Assembly (NCBI GenBank): GCA_009103225.1
Contig: RHPI01002990.1
Span: 47,034-111,033, forward strand
Reading direction: 5' to 3'
Source: Chlorokybus atmophyticus
Lineage: Eukaryota > Streptophyta > Chlorokybophyceae > Chlorokybales > Chlorokybaceae
Length of the DNA stretch: 64,000 bases
In this document: positions 32,212 to 41,832 of the stretch, piece by piece
How the letters are laid out: every line of letters starts with the position of its first letter
How positions within the stretch are numbered: the first letter of the stretch is position 1
The notes under the pieces: model-generated
What the model saw: only the letters and a program-made list of their open reading frames with translations
Told to the model about the DNA's origin: nothing
Database searches by the model: none
Program-made: the position numbers and the translations under genes

Positions 32212-32699
32212 TGTTAAGGATATGCTTACATCCATACGGTCAGCCTGCCCTCAACGTAGGAATAGCCGCTAGAAGGTTTCAGGCGACTCAAGCCGAGAGG
32301 TCCAGGTGCGAGAAGGTTCCAGGCGAGTCTGCGAGTCCGAAATGTAAAGACCTTTAGGCGCTGTACCGTGATTGTATCTCAATAGTTACTTAAATATTTA
32401 GCGTGTACTAAAGCTTGTTGAAAAGCTCTTGAAGCTAGCTACGTGGCGCAACTTAGAGCGCAAGTTATGGTTGAGTGTGCTAGATACAGTAGCTTTCAGA
32501 GTAGAAGCATGTGTAGCTGGCGGGCATAAAGGCCCGGACTTGTAAACTCTGTAAAACTCTCATGTTGGTGTAGACGTCGCTAGTCACGATGTAGCATGTG
32601 CGTATGCTAAGGTCCTGTAGTGCATCGTTTCTTTGACGTTGGTGTTGTTGTGGTGTGCACACTTGCTTATGTGTGCTTCTCTCATCGTCCATCTCAACA
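32212..32699 (+). repeat. copia-1 LTR 3 (3')
   Basis: 488 bases, TGTTAAGGATATGC...CATCTCAACA. Directly downstream begins the Fam2 RT of E2, read on the opposite strand. Confidence 0.8.
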
Positions 32700-33020
32700 C
32701 CTCCAAGTCCTTCCTTAGGGCATGACTGTGTGGCGGCGGCGAAGTTGGTTGTGGACTCGTCGATAAATCCTGCTTTTAGTAAAGCTTGGCACCGCTGTTC
32801 CACCAAGTCTTCTTCCGACTTGAACAGCTTGTACTGCCTTTTTAACACTGGTTCTTTGTTGATGAGGTCAATGTCCATTTGATAGATTGAGCAATTGCCA
32901 AACTTCTTAACATTGAAGCTAAACTGAGCCTCCATCTGTTGAGAAGAGTCTCCAATTGCTCCTTCACAGGCCCTATAGCCAAGGGTTCCATAGCATGATC
33001 ATATGACGTGGCTATCGCCT
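32700..33020 (-). pseudogene. Fam2 pre-RT linker and RT start (E2)
   Basis: The minus strand reads FNVKKFGNCSIYQMDIDLIN, LFKSEEDLVEQRCQALLKAG and FAAATQSCPKEGLG, matching D1 (MEEDLVEQRCKALLGARL, DFAAATVMPLKRD). It is cut at 32700 by copia-1. Confidence 0.85.
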
Positions 33021-33522
33021 TCACAGATGTCCTCCACTGTGACTGCTGCCTGCTCCTCCATGCACGAAATCTTCAAAGTGGTGTGGGCCACGACAGTGTT
33101 GGAGCAATTGACCCACCCCCCATACAAGTGATCGAGATCTTTAACAGATACCTGTCGTTCTTAAATGGCGATGCATATCTCCAGCAATCAGACCATACTA
33201 TTTCGGTCCATGGCGCAGCTTAATGGTTGCCTCTATTGGCTGTTCATCAGCAAAAAGCCGGTGATGCTGCCTCAAAAGAAACCCATGGCGCGTTTGTATT
33301 CGCGTGCGTTGGGTTTGTCCAGCCGGCCCGTGTTGCTGTCTAAACCATGCCGTCCCCGCCATTTTAAAAGGCATATGAGCCTGAGTACAAGACCCGAGTG
33401 GGTAAAGCACGTGGTTCTCCTGATTGGTTGCACTGATGGAAATGTTAGTGATCGTGGCGTGTGACTGGCTGCAACGCCCTGTCAGTGTCGAGGATGTCAT
33501 CCATGACCAAGCTTTTGGGCCG

Positions 33523-33587
33523 GGAAATGAGGAAGTGCGCAGCTGCTATTAGTTCTACTAATAGCAGCTGCGCACTTCCTCATTTCC
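33523..33587. repeat. 31-bp perfect snap-back palindrome in the E2 methyltransferase
   Basis: 33523-33553 and 33557-33587 are exact reverse complements around a 3-base loop (TCT). E1 (19190-19240) has the uninterrupted sequence, so one arm in E2 is an added inverted copy of the adjacent bases. Confidence 0.97.
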
Positions 33588-33992
33588 ATAGCGGCGAGGT
33601 TTGTCTACTTGGCGCGGACGCGCTGAGCACGTGATCCATGGTGTGAGCGTCCATTTGAATTGAATGTACAAGGATGGAGCACACCACGCGATAGCTGTGC
33701 TGCACATGTAGGCGACGATTATCACTTATCTACGGAGTGGACATTCACAATGATATATGCCAGGGGGTGTTGAATCTGCAAGTGCTGCAGCAGGTGGTTG
33801 ACCCCCAACAACTCCAAAAAGAGTGTACAGCGCGGATCGTCCAACCCACGGCATGTGCCGGCCTCGGAATGACCCTGGCACTCCCATCGATCAGCAGCTC
33901 AATATTGCCCAAGGCAATGAGATGATCAGCAGATATAAGGCGGATGTCTTTAAGCAGAGCCTCTTAACTTTCACGCAATGTAGACAGCGGCA

Positions 33993-34146
33993 TGTCGGGT
34001 CGAGGGGAGTCGAGGGTCACACTGTCTTGGGCCGCTGCAGGGAAAGTCATGCTTGCTAGCCCTGCTGCTGCAACATGTTATAGCATGTAGCAAAAGTAAA
34101 AGATAACCCCGCTTGTATGGCGAGGAGTGCTTAGTGGAGCTGCTCC
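33993..34146 (-). repeat. Partial Fam2 LTR inserted in the E2 methyltransferase
   Basis: It closely matches 43091-43244, about two thirds of the D1 3' LTR, starting at the same end (TGTCGGGTCGAGGGGAGTCG). It separates motif I from motif IV. No target duplication is seen. Confidence 0.8.
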
Positions 34147-34559
34147 GTATGTGTGGGCATTAGGCATGACAGGCAGGATGTGCAAAGAACGCGAATGCGG
34201 CTGACGAAGATGATGGCAAACTGCAGTCTGAGCATGTGGATAAAGGTTACAGTAGTAATAATGTGTTACCTTGCCACCGGTGTTGCAAAGGGCCTCCAAG
34301 CCGCTTTCAATCCCGCCGAGCAGCCTCAGCAAGGTGCCTTGTTGGCGTTGCGCTGCACCAAAGTCCACGACTCTGGTGGCGACGGTGAATTGTTCTGCAA
34401 CACGAACATTCTCGTGGTCGTCTAAAATGCAAGTAGTGGGATTGCATGGTGGTTGTTGATCAACCATGTGAGTACTTGAGCCCAATCCCGGTGTTGTGAT
34501 GTGGTCGCAGCATCCCTCTGTGTGGCGCCTTCTAAACCTTGCTGTTGCAACATTCTTTG

Positions 34560-35570
34560 AAAGGCATTGTGCATCAGGCGTGTGTGCAACCGCTGCTCCC
34601 CATGCGTTTGCTGACAGGGCGATGAGGGTGTGCTCCTTGTTTAAGATACCCCTTCCATAGTTGGCGCTGATTTGCTGGCCAGTTATTGGTCATATTGACG
34701 TCGAGGGCAGCGATTGCCCCCTTGAGAAATCTGCTCAACGCCCTCGTATGAGGAAGCATGCTGCGCTCCCAGTCCTCGTCGGTTGGGTGCTGCGGTCTGT
34801 TCACTCAAATGTTGCCATAAGCTTCAGCGCGGGCGTCATTGATGACGACACTAGGTGGCGCTTTGTCAATGTCCCGCTGCAGATCCCCTTAGTTTTGCCC
34901 GCGGCGGCGGACCACGTATTCTTGGTGTTAATGAAAGTGACGAGCCTGATCTAGCGCGTAGAAGCGGCGACACTGCTCACGCCATGAGCACGTAGCCAAA
35001 TTTGGATCGCTGCCCAGCGAACGAGCAGCAAATGCTCTTAACAGTTGAACCACCTGCAAGTCTAGGTCGTCGAAGTGATCCAGGTTAGATGGCTCTTGAT
35101 TGGGTGAGGGCAGCATTGGGGGATGCTATGGAGCCAAGCAATGACGATTTAACATGTCCCAAAACATGGTGAGGGTCTCGGCGATGATGCGAAGGGTGCA
35201 GCAGTCGTGGCCCAGCTCCTGGCGGTGGAGAGGGCATTGTTTACACCATGTAGAATGGCATTCTCATCAATGCCACATAAACCGGTCCCCCCCAATGTGC
35301 GCAGGTGTGATGGGCATGTGTGTGGTGGACGTATTGGCTCACGCCTGAGCCAAAGGGAAAGAAGCTGCTGGCACCTCGGCTGCGGCGGTTGTGGACGAGG
35401 AGGGCCTTGCTCCTATGGTAGCCATGGTAGTCGTGGATGGTTTGGCCATGGTGGTTTTCAAGGCAGGCGTGCTGGCTTGGGTGGTAGCTACAGCGCGTGA
35501 TGGCTAAGCTGTAGTGTCATTAGCGGCGATGTTTGCTGCCAATGAGGTTGCTGCAGCAAACTCGGCATTA
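34560..35570 (-). pseudogene. Fam2 gag region (E2), highly degraded
   Basis: It is collinear with D2 at 56450-57440 at high identity, including CATGCGTTTGCTGACC and the GGTCCCCCCCAATGTGCG block. The last codons read KRMGSS.CTHA, as at the end of the E1 gag. No frame longer than about 75 codons survives. Similarity to D2 stops at about 35570. Confidence 0.65.
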
Positions 35571-35677
35571 AATTATCTAGAGTCGTCCTCAATTGTCCAC
35601 CCCAAGTGCACAATCAACAAAAAATAAACACAATATATATATACACACATATATATATATATATTTATATATATATG
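35571..35677. repeat. Short unassigned stretch and AT microsatellite
   Basis: About 60 bases without assignment lead into (AT/AC)n at 35635-35677. A second AT microsatellite follows element A at 41720, so A probably integrated into one simple-repeat tract. Confidence 0.6.
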
Positions 35678-36346
35678 TGTGACGGTGCTCGTGCCTTGTC
35701 ACCTGTGAGTTGGTCCAATCCACAACCCTCTCACCAAGACACGGTATTCACACCGGAACCTTGCCCCCTCTGCCAAGCACACACGCGCGCCTCGCCACTC
35801 GCGTACGCACGCGCATGCGCTCGAAGCTACACACCGACTTGTGTAGCGCCTTGGATCGTCACACAAGCAAGCACACCAGTGGACACATGCTAACAACCCC
35901 TTCTAGCCACCACCAAGCTTGCACATAAGAAACTAGGGAGCTAAAGGTTGTATTGCAAATTGTAGAATGTCTCTTTTATACCTACCAGTCTGCACATGCT
36001 ACTGTCTAGACGATTCTAGCGCTAGACGGACCTAGAAGCTAAGATATAATTAAAGAATCTTGTAGTACACTTCTAGACCTTTCCAACGCACCAAGATCTC
36101 CTAATTTGCTGCTCATATGGTCAAGTTATACTACTTGGCGCCAGGCCCTTCCAGAAATCTGGTCGAGCCCTTCTCGACTGGCCCTCCGTTTTCTGGCACC
36201 TTCCGGACTGGTCTTGGGGCCCCGGTCGATATCCGCGGCAGACTCATAACTCGCCGATATCCGCCACAAGTCATAAAAAACATGTACCTTACAAATAAGG
36301 CCTAAAACGGCCATGAAAATCACAAAATTTGGCCTTGACTGTTACA
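35678..36346 (-). repeat. Element A 3' LTR
   Basis: TGTGACGG...GTTACA on the plus strand. It borders the polypurine tract, so it is the 3' LTR of this minus-strand element. Confidence 0.95.
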
Positions 36347-37612
36347 CTCCTCCCCCCCCAGGTGAGCTTCGTCCTCGAAGCTCGCGAGGTTGTCGTCGAG
36401 CAAGATAGGCACGCACAACGTCTTGAGCATTAGTCAAGTGTGCCTCTGGCTCCCAGGATGCTTCATGCAACGGATAGCCCTTCCATTTCACTAAGAACTT
36501 GCGTACGCCATGCACAAACTTCTCACCAAGGATGTCTTCTACCTCCCACTCGGGTTCACCGTCCGTGCCAACTTCGGGGGGCGGCCTTTCTGGCGGTTGT
36601 CCTCGATATGCTTTCAGAAGGGAGACGTGAAAAACGGGGTGCACACGCATGGTGTCGGGTAGCTCCAGCTTGTACGCCACTTCCGAGACAACTTTGCTGA
36701 TCTTAAATGGTCCCAACCAGCGTTCATTCAGCTTGCAAACTCCCGTACGCACCTGTACGTGCTTCGCGGAGGGTAACACAATGTCGCATTCCTTAAACGT
36801 GAGGTGTCGGCGATGCGCGTCCGCGTACTGCTTCTGCCGATTTTGTGCCACCAATAGCGCCTCCCTAGCTGCCTTATTAATGTCCGCGCACTTTGTAAGG
36901 AAGTCATTGGTTGCCTCCACACGCACGTCATGTCGTCGCGGTGTCCATGCCGTCAACGGTGTCAATGGATGTTGCCCGTAGTTCATAAGGAAGGGAGTGA
37001 CACCTGTGCTTGCATTGTGGTGGTTGTTGATCGCAAACTCAACCAACTCAAGCAGCTCCTCCCAATTGTCTTGTCGCGCGTTAACGTAGCAACGCAGCAT
37101 GTCCTCGATCACACGGTTGGCCCGCTCCGTTTGCCCATCAGTTTGCGGGTGGAATGCCGTGCTAAACTTCAGTGTGGTACCCAGTGCACTATGCAGCGCC
37201 TCCCAAAACTTACTTGTAAAGCGCGGGTCGCGATCACTCACAATGCTTCGTGGTAATCCATGAGAACGAAACACATGCTTCACGAACAAGCGTGCTGCCT
37301 CCGGTGCCGTGCAAGACTCACTACACGGTGTCAAGCGTACCATTTTGCTGGTTTTGTCGACGAACACAAGTATAGCGTCGTACCCTTCTTTTGTCTTTGG
37401 TAGCCCCGTGATAAAGTCCATGGTAACTTGCTCCCACTTGGACAATGGCACAGGGAGAGGTTGCAGCAACCCACCTGGCTTTTGGTTGCTTGCCTTCACC
37501 CTTTGGCATGCGTCGCACAACGCCACGTAGTCGCGCACATCGCGATGCATCTCTCGCCAGTAAAAACGCTGCTTCAAGCTTGCCAAAGTGACCTCCAACG
37601 GTGACCAGCAAT
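36342..37612 (-). pseudogene. Fam1 integrase with chromodomain (element A)
   Basis: An open frame of 418 codons (37598-36342). The zinc region ends in CDACQRVK (its His pair lies just upstream, across a frame break shared with B). The DDE core has D in MDFITGLPKTKEG, D in VSDRDPRFTSKF and E in FHPQTDGQTERANR, all in place. The C-terminal part has RVHPVFHVSLLKAYRG, followed by a chromodomain, VEDILGEKFVHGVRKFLVKW and SWEPEAHL. Chromodomains of chromoviruses bind methylated histone H3 and direct insertion. The integrase is well preserved; only its join to the upstream pol is broken. Confidence 0.95.
36347..36360 (-). promoter_or_regulatory. Element A polypurine tract
   Basis: The minus strand reads TGGGGGGGGAGGAG directly before TGTAACAG, the LTR start. 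The integrase frame runs through it and ends on the TAA inside the first LTR bases (36342-36344). Confidence 0.85.
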
Positions 37613-38532
37613 GGGCACGTCATGAGCTTCCTTCAGCAACTTCACATGGATATGCGCGACGTTGGGGATATACAAGCGCCCGTGGTGCCAAAGCAGCCCG
37701 TCGCGCATTGACCAATGCCCACTTGTGTCCGTAGCTGCATTTTCCAGCTCTTGCAACACTTTCATACCCTCCGTGTCTTCACGAAGCACTTGCCGAATCT
37801 GGTCGGTCCACTCGGGCTGCACTTGAGCGAGTGCCTCAATTGCATTAAGCCGGCTCAGCGCGTCAGCAACACCATTTGACGTACCGGGCTTGTACTTGAT
37901 ATCGAAGTCAAAAAGTTGAAAGAACTCAAGCCATCGAGCTTGTCTGCGACTTAGATGAGGTTGTGTTTGTAAGTACCTCAGTGGAGAGTGATCCGTCTCA
38001 AGCACGAACTTTTTGCCTCCAACAAACAACGCCATTGTCGTAGCGCCATGACTTGCGCTAAAAGTTCCTTCTCGTGCACGGGGTAATTCAGCTCCGCACC
38101 ACTCATTTTCTTGCTGAAGAATGCTACTGGTTGAAGGCCGTTGCCATGGTCTTGCTGCAAAACAGCTCATACGGCTGTGTCGGACGCGTCGCAAGCCAAA
38201 ATAAATGTCTTTTCCATGTCGGGGTGAGCCAGGACTGGTGCCTCCGTTAGCGCCTTCTTCAACGCAGCAAATGCATGTTCCTCTGTTGCTGACCAGCTCC
38301 ACGGCTTTCCCTTCTTGAGTAGGGCAGTCAAGGGAGCAGCTATGCGCAAAAACCCCATGATAAACTTGCGATAGTACCCCGCAAGGCCTAAAAAGGACAT
38401 CACCTCCTTTTCGTTGGTTGGGGAAGCCCACTCGCGCACCACCTGCACTTTGTTGGGGTCCGGCTTGATGCCTTCATGCGACACGATGTGGCCTAGGTAC
38501 TCCACCTCTCGAAGCAAGAATTTGCACTTTTA
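37613..38532 (-). pseudogene. Fam1 RT thumb and RNase H (element A)
   Basis: After a TAA at 38530-38532 the frame continues with LREVEYLGHIVSHEGIKPD and YYRKFIMGF, then RNase H (FILACDASDTAV). A TGA at 38167-38169 follows, then AVLQQDHGNG, ELNYPVHEKELLA and, after a frame break near 38030, KFVLETDHSPLRYL and YKPGTSNGVADALSRL. The RNase H carboxylates (DAS, E in HEKE, D in ETDHSP) are recognisable. Both stop codons recur at the same places in copy B. Confidence 0.9.
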
Positions 38533-39900
38533 TAGCTGGGCGTACAACTTGTGTTCGCGCAAACGCTGCAACACGCGCCGTAGAAGTGCCACGTGCTCCT
38601 CCTTGGTTTTCGCGTACACCAAAATGTCGTCGAGGTACACGAGGATTCCCTTACCAATCAAGTCAGCAAAAACGCTGTTCATCAGCGTTTGAAATGTTGC
38701 CGGTGCGTTCGTAAGTCCGAAGGACATGACCAACCACTCGTAGTGCCCATAACGTGTGTTAAAAACTGTTTTCTCCACATCCTCGGGCGCGATGCGGATT
38801 TGGTGATAACCTCTAGCAAGATCAAGTGTTGTGAAGTACTGCGCACCTTGCAATTGCTCCAGCAACTCGTCGATACGTGGGAGTGGAAAGCAATTCCTCT
38901 TCGTGATGTTGTTGAGAGCTCGGTAGTCGACGCACATGCGCAAGCTCCCGTTCTTCTTTCGTACAAACAAAATAGGTGCACCATAGGGGGACTTACTAGG
39001 CCTGATGTAGCCTCTTTTCAGCAAGTCCGCCACCTGCCTCTCGGCCTCTTCCAGTTCCAAAGGTGACAACTTGTATACGGGTCGATACGGTGGCTTGTGC
39101 ACGCCCTCAATCAGCTCCACACGGTGGTCTACGCTCCGTGGAGGTGGTAGACCAGATGGAAGTCCGTCCACCATGATATCTTGGTATTCTTTAACAAGTT
39201 TACACACCTCGGGGTCCATAGTAGCCGTCTGAACATCGTCACTCAGCTCCGGTGCTGACTTTGCAGTGTTTTCGCGCACCACGCACAACCATGCAGCCTT
39301 TGCCTTCCGTGGAGACAATAACTTCCTCAATTGCACATAAGAGATCTGGGCAATTGTCGTACCACCTAATTGTGCGTGCCGCGCCTCGATGACGTCCGAT
39401 GCAGCTTGAATGGACTCTCCACCGTTTCGCTCGATGGTGAGCACGCGCTTCCTCCAATTGATGGCTGGATTATGTTGCCATAGCCACGGTAGTCCCAAAA
39501 TCCCATCAAACCCGTTCCGTAGGGTGATGCAGCAAAATCGCATGCTCTCCTTCATCTTCCCAATGCGAACGCACAACTCTTTGGTCATAAACGCAGCGCC
39601 ATCACCTCCAGAGGGTGGCTCTCCATCAGCGAGCTTCACTTCACCTCCTCGTAATGACGAAAGCCAACCGTAACGCCGCGCAATATCAATACTCATAAAG
39701 TTGCTGTTGGCACCGCTATCAATCATGAGCTTACACTCTCTCCATCGTCCTTGGTCATCGCAAATGTGTGCTCGAAGCCCGAAGTACTTTGTTGTCTCCT
39801 CGTTTGCATAACTCACCACCATTGGCGCGTTCAAAGCCATCTCCTCTTGCTTCTTTAATGGAAATGTCACAGCATCCGTCCGTGCATGAGGCTCCTTCCT
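38530..39900 (-). CDS. Fam1 protease and reverse transcriptase (element A)
   Basis: An open frame of about 446 codons. The aspartic protease has LMIDSGANSNFMS (D-S-G catalytic triplet) and GFDGILGLPWLWQHNP. The RT has the linker HRVELIEGVHKPPYRP, fingers ILFVRKKNGSLRMCVDYRAL, palm FTTLDLARGYHQIRIA and MSFGLTNAPATFQ, and the catalytic box LVYLDDILVYA at about 38630. All catalytic residues are intact. The frame ends at a TAA inside YAQL-stop-KCKF, a position that is sense in related elements. Translation is expected by -1 frameshifting from gag at the C-run before its stop. Confidence 0.9.
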   Translation of the reverse strand, partial: RKEPHARTDAVTFPLKKQEEMALNAPMVVSYANEETTKYFGLRAHICDDQGRWRECKLMIDSGANSNFMSIDIARRYGWLSSLRGGEVKLADGEPPSGGDGAAFMTKELCVRIGKMKESMRFCCITLRNGFDGILGLPWLWQHNPAINWRKRVLTIERNGGESIQAASDVIEARHAQLGGTTIAQISYVQLRKLLSPRKAKAAWLCVVRENTAKSAPELSDDVQTATMDPEVCKLVKEYQDIMVDGLPSGLPPPRSVDHRVELIEGVHKPPYRPVYKLSPLELEEAERQVADLLKRGYIRPSKSPYGAPILFVRKKNGSLRMCVDYRALNNITKRNCFPLPRIDELLEQLQGAQYFTTLDLARGYHQIRIAPEDVEKTVFNTRYGHYEWLVMSFGLTNAPATFQTLMNSVFADLIGKGILVYLDDILVYAKTKEEHVALLRRVLQRLREHKLYAQL

Positions 39901-39923
39901 ATCCCCAGCAGTAGCCTCCTCAC

Positions 39924-40945
39924 CTACTGGGGGAAGTCGTTTTCCTGCTCCACGCCATTTTGCTCCATGGTGTTGACGCGACGATCACGGCGAGGGTTGC
40001 CATCCGGTGTTGGCCTTTGCGTGCTTCGTTTGGGGCATCCGTACGCCAAATGCTCCGTCGACCCACACGCATAACACTTGCGCACACCTTTACCTCTTTC
40101 ACCACGTCCGCCGTGCTTCGCCTCACTTCCATGCGTGTGTATGGCACCCACCTCCATTGGTGCAGGCCCAGAGTCAGCTCCACCTCCATTGGCAAGTGCT
40201 GAACTTGGTTCTCCTCGTCTCCATGCATGTTGAAAGCCTCCCCGGGGCTGATCACCATGCCTTTGCCTCCAGTCAGTGTTTCTTGTGGTGGACTTGAAGT
40301 ACAACGCGTCGAGACGCTCCGCGATGCGTATAGCCTCCGCGAGTGTCTTCGGGTCCCGTAGCTCCACTTCTTTACGCCCCAAAGGTTTTAAACCACGTGT
40401 ATACCTGTCCAACTGCTCCTCCTCGGTCATATCGGGTATGGACATCACCAATCGCTGAAACGCGGCCGTGTACGCCATCACCGACCCCATTTGCACAAGG
40501 GTTGCAACTTTGTCGCGTGCGGCCTTCACGCTCTCAACGGGAACAAATTGATGCCTGACCTCCAGTGCCAACTCTTCCATGGTGGTCACTGGTAGCGCCA
40601 ACCCGTTTGCAACACGCGTACATCGATGCCTCCACCACACAAGTGGTGCACCTTCAAGCAATGTCGCTGCAACCTCCACGTGCAGATGCGTGGGCACCTC
40701 CGTGAGCTTCAACCAAGACGATACTTGAAAAATCCATTCATCCACTGCATCTCCATCACGTTGACCCCTGAATGGCTTGGGCTTAGCACCTTCACATGCA
40801 CGCGCGAGCTTGATGCCATGGGAAGTTGTACACGCGCCATCGCATGCTCATACGCCTCGCGTTGTGCTTGTGCCGCCGCTTGCGTGTGATGAAGCTCTTC
40901 TCTCAATGCTAAGATGGCAGCTTGAAGCTCTTCCATGCGAGCATC
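39924..40945 (-). pseudogene. Fam1 gag with zinc knuckle (element A)
   Basis: The 273-codon frame 40745-39924 carries DEWIFQVSSWLKL, FVPVESVKAARDKVATLVQ, DRYTRGLKPLGRKEV and IRIAERLDALYF (retrotransposon gag domain). It ends with a CCHC knuckle, CYACGSTEHLAYGC. Upstream, out of frame by one base, is the N-terminal coiled-coil-like part (ARMEELQAAILALREEL) up to about 40945. The gag stop follows TTCCCCCAGTAG, and the pol frame is -1 relative to it. Copy C has the same arrangement (CTCCCCCAGTAG), which supports a real frameshift site. Confidence 0.9.
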
Positions 40946-41031
40946 CTCGATCTCCACTAACACACTACTTTTCGCTTCCGAATGAAAAGTGTAAACGCCC
41001 ACACACTTCCTCTCTCACCTTCGTAAATCGC

Positions 41032-41043
41032 GCTCCGATACCA
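41032..41043 (-). promoter_or_regulatory. Element A primer-binding site (initiator tRNA-Met type)
   Basis: The minus strand reads TGGTATCGGAGC two bases after the 5' LTR. It is one base off TGGTATCAGAGC, the usual complement of the initiator tRNA-Met 3' end. Copy C has the same site at 58509-58520. Confidence 0.85.
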
Positions 41044-41045
41044 GT

Positions 41046-41716
41046 TGTGACGGTGCTCGTGCCTTGTCACCTGTGAGTTGGTCCAATCCACAACCCTCTC
41101 ACCAAGACACGGTATTCACACCGGAACCTTGCCCCCTCTGCCAAGCACACACGCGCGCCCCGCCACTCGCGTACGCACGCGCATGCGCTCGAAGCTACAC
41201 ACCGACTTGTGTAGCGCCTTGGATCGTCACACAAGCAAGCACACACCAGTGGACACACGCTAGCAACCCCTTATAGCCACCACCAAGCTTGCACATAAGA
41301 AACTAGGGAGCTAAAGGTTGTATTGCAAATTGTAAAATGTCATTTTTATACCTACCAGTCTGCACATGCTACTGTCTAGACGATTCTAGCGCTAGACGGA
41401 ACTAGAAGCTAAGATATAATTAAAGAATCTTGTAGTACACTTCTAGACCTTTCCAACGCACCAAGATCTCCTAATTTGCTGCTCATATGGTCAAGTTATA
41501 CTACTTAGCGCCAGGCCCTTCCAGAAATCTGGTCGAGCCCTTCTCGACTGGCCCTCCGTTTTCTGGCACCTTCCGGACTGGTCTTGGGGCCCCGGTCGAT
41601 ATCCGCGGCAGACTCATAACTCGCCGATATCCGCCACAAGTCATAAAAAACATGTACCTTATAAATAAGGCCTAAAACGGCCATGAAAACTACAAAATTT
41701 GGCGTTGACTGATACA
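41046..41716 (-). repeat. Element A 5' LTR
   Basis: 671 bases, TGTGACGG...GATACA on the plus strand, next to the PBS. The last bases (GATACA) differ from GTTACA in the other copies. Confidence 0.95.
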
Positions 41717-41750
41717 ACAGATATATAAATATATATGTATATATGTATGC

Positions 41751-41786
<36 letters not shown>

Positions 41787-41790
41787 GCAT

Positions 41791-41830
<40 letters not shown>
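41717..41830. repeat. AT/ATGT microsatellite
   Basis: (TA)n with TATG/CATA steps, continuing the simple repeat that also borders element A on its other side. Confidence 0.9.

Positions 41831-41832
<2 letters not shown>

Larger units (their letters stand above)
29253..32699 (+). mobile_element. Ty1/copia insertion copia-1 (plus) with three LTRs
   Basis: The order is LTR (29253-29740), gag-protease and 3' internal part (29741-31493), LTR (31494-31868), a second copy of the last internal part (31869-32211) and LTR (32212-32699). The extra internal-LTR unit fits unequal LTR recombination. Integrase, RT and RNase H are missing. No intact target duplication is visible (CCTTA against CCTCC), so the insertion is probably older than copia-2. 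Confidence 0.8.
33021..34500 (-). pseudogene. Fam2 retrotransposon C5 DNA methyltransferase (E2)
   Basis: The minus strand begins MGSSTHMVDQQPPCNP, then VVDFGAAQRQQGTLLRLLGG (motif I, degraded), YYYCNLYPHAQTAV and, after an inserted LTR fragment (33993-34146), motif IV WECQGHSEAG with GLDDPRCTLF (about 33880-33820). The catalytic Cys is present. Motif VI (AYIIVNV) and the C-terminal region (33600-33200) follow in several frames. A 65-base snap-back palindrome (33523-33587) breaks it in the segment after motif VIII. The last part (VVAHTTLKI, EEQAAVTVED) is the linker to RT. Stops and shifts rule out activity. Confidence 0.8.
24881..35570 (-). mobile_element. Fam2 Ty3/gypsy copy E2, minus strand, split by two copia insertions
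   Basis: From high to low coordinates: gag (35570-34560), C5-MTase (34500-33021), RT start (33020-32700), copia-1 insertion (29253-32699), an RT piece (29252-29135), copia-2 insertion (27736-29134), RT/RNase H (27735-26641), integrase with PHD finger (26640-25180) and 3' LTR (24881-25134). The host pieces join in order and in the same strand, which shows that this is one element. Its upstream end stops at about 35570, where similarity to copy D2 ceases, so the 5' LTR is missing. Confidence 0.8.
35678..41716 (-). mobile_element. Fam1 Ty3/gypsy chromovirus-type element A, both LTRs present
   Basis: A 6.0-kb element bounded by LTRs of 669 and 671 bases that differ at roughly 2 percent of sites, so it is young relative to its surroundings. 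The order on the minus strand is LTR, PBS, gag, protease, RT, RNase H, integrase, chromodomain, polypurine tract, LTR. Gag and pol overlap in a -1 frame. Pol contains two in-frame stops and at least two frame breaks, so this copy is not autonomous. No target duplication is visible (ATATG and ACAGA flank it). Confidence 0.95.

Noticed and set aside
36342-41716. Element A as an intact autonomous element
   Set aside because: Two in-frame stops and two or more frame breaks in pol, plus a one-base shift near the gag N-terminus.
35672-41721. Target-site duplication for element A
   Set aside because: Flanks ATATG and ACAGA do not match; the surrounding microsatellite prevents a reliable call.
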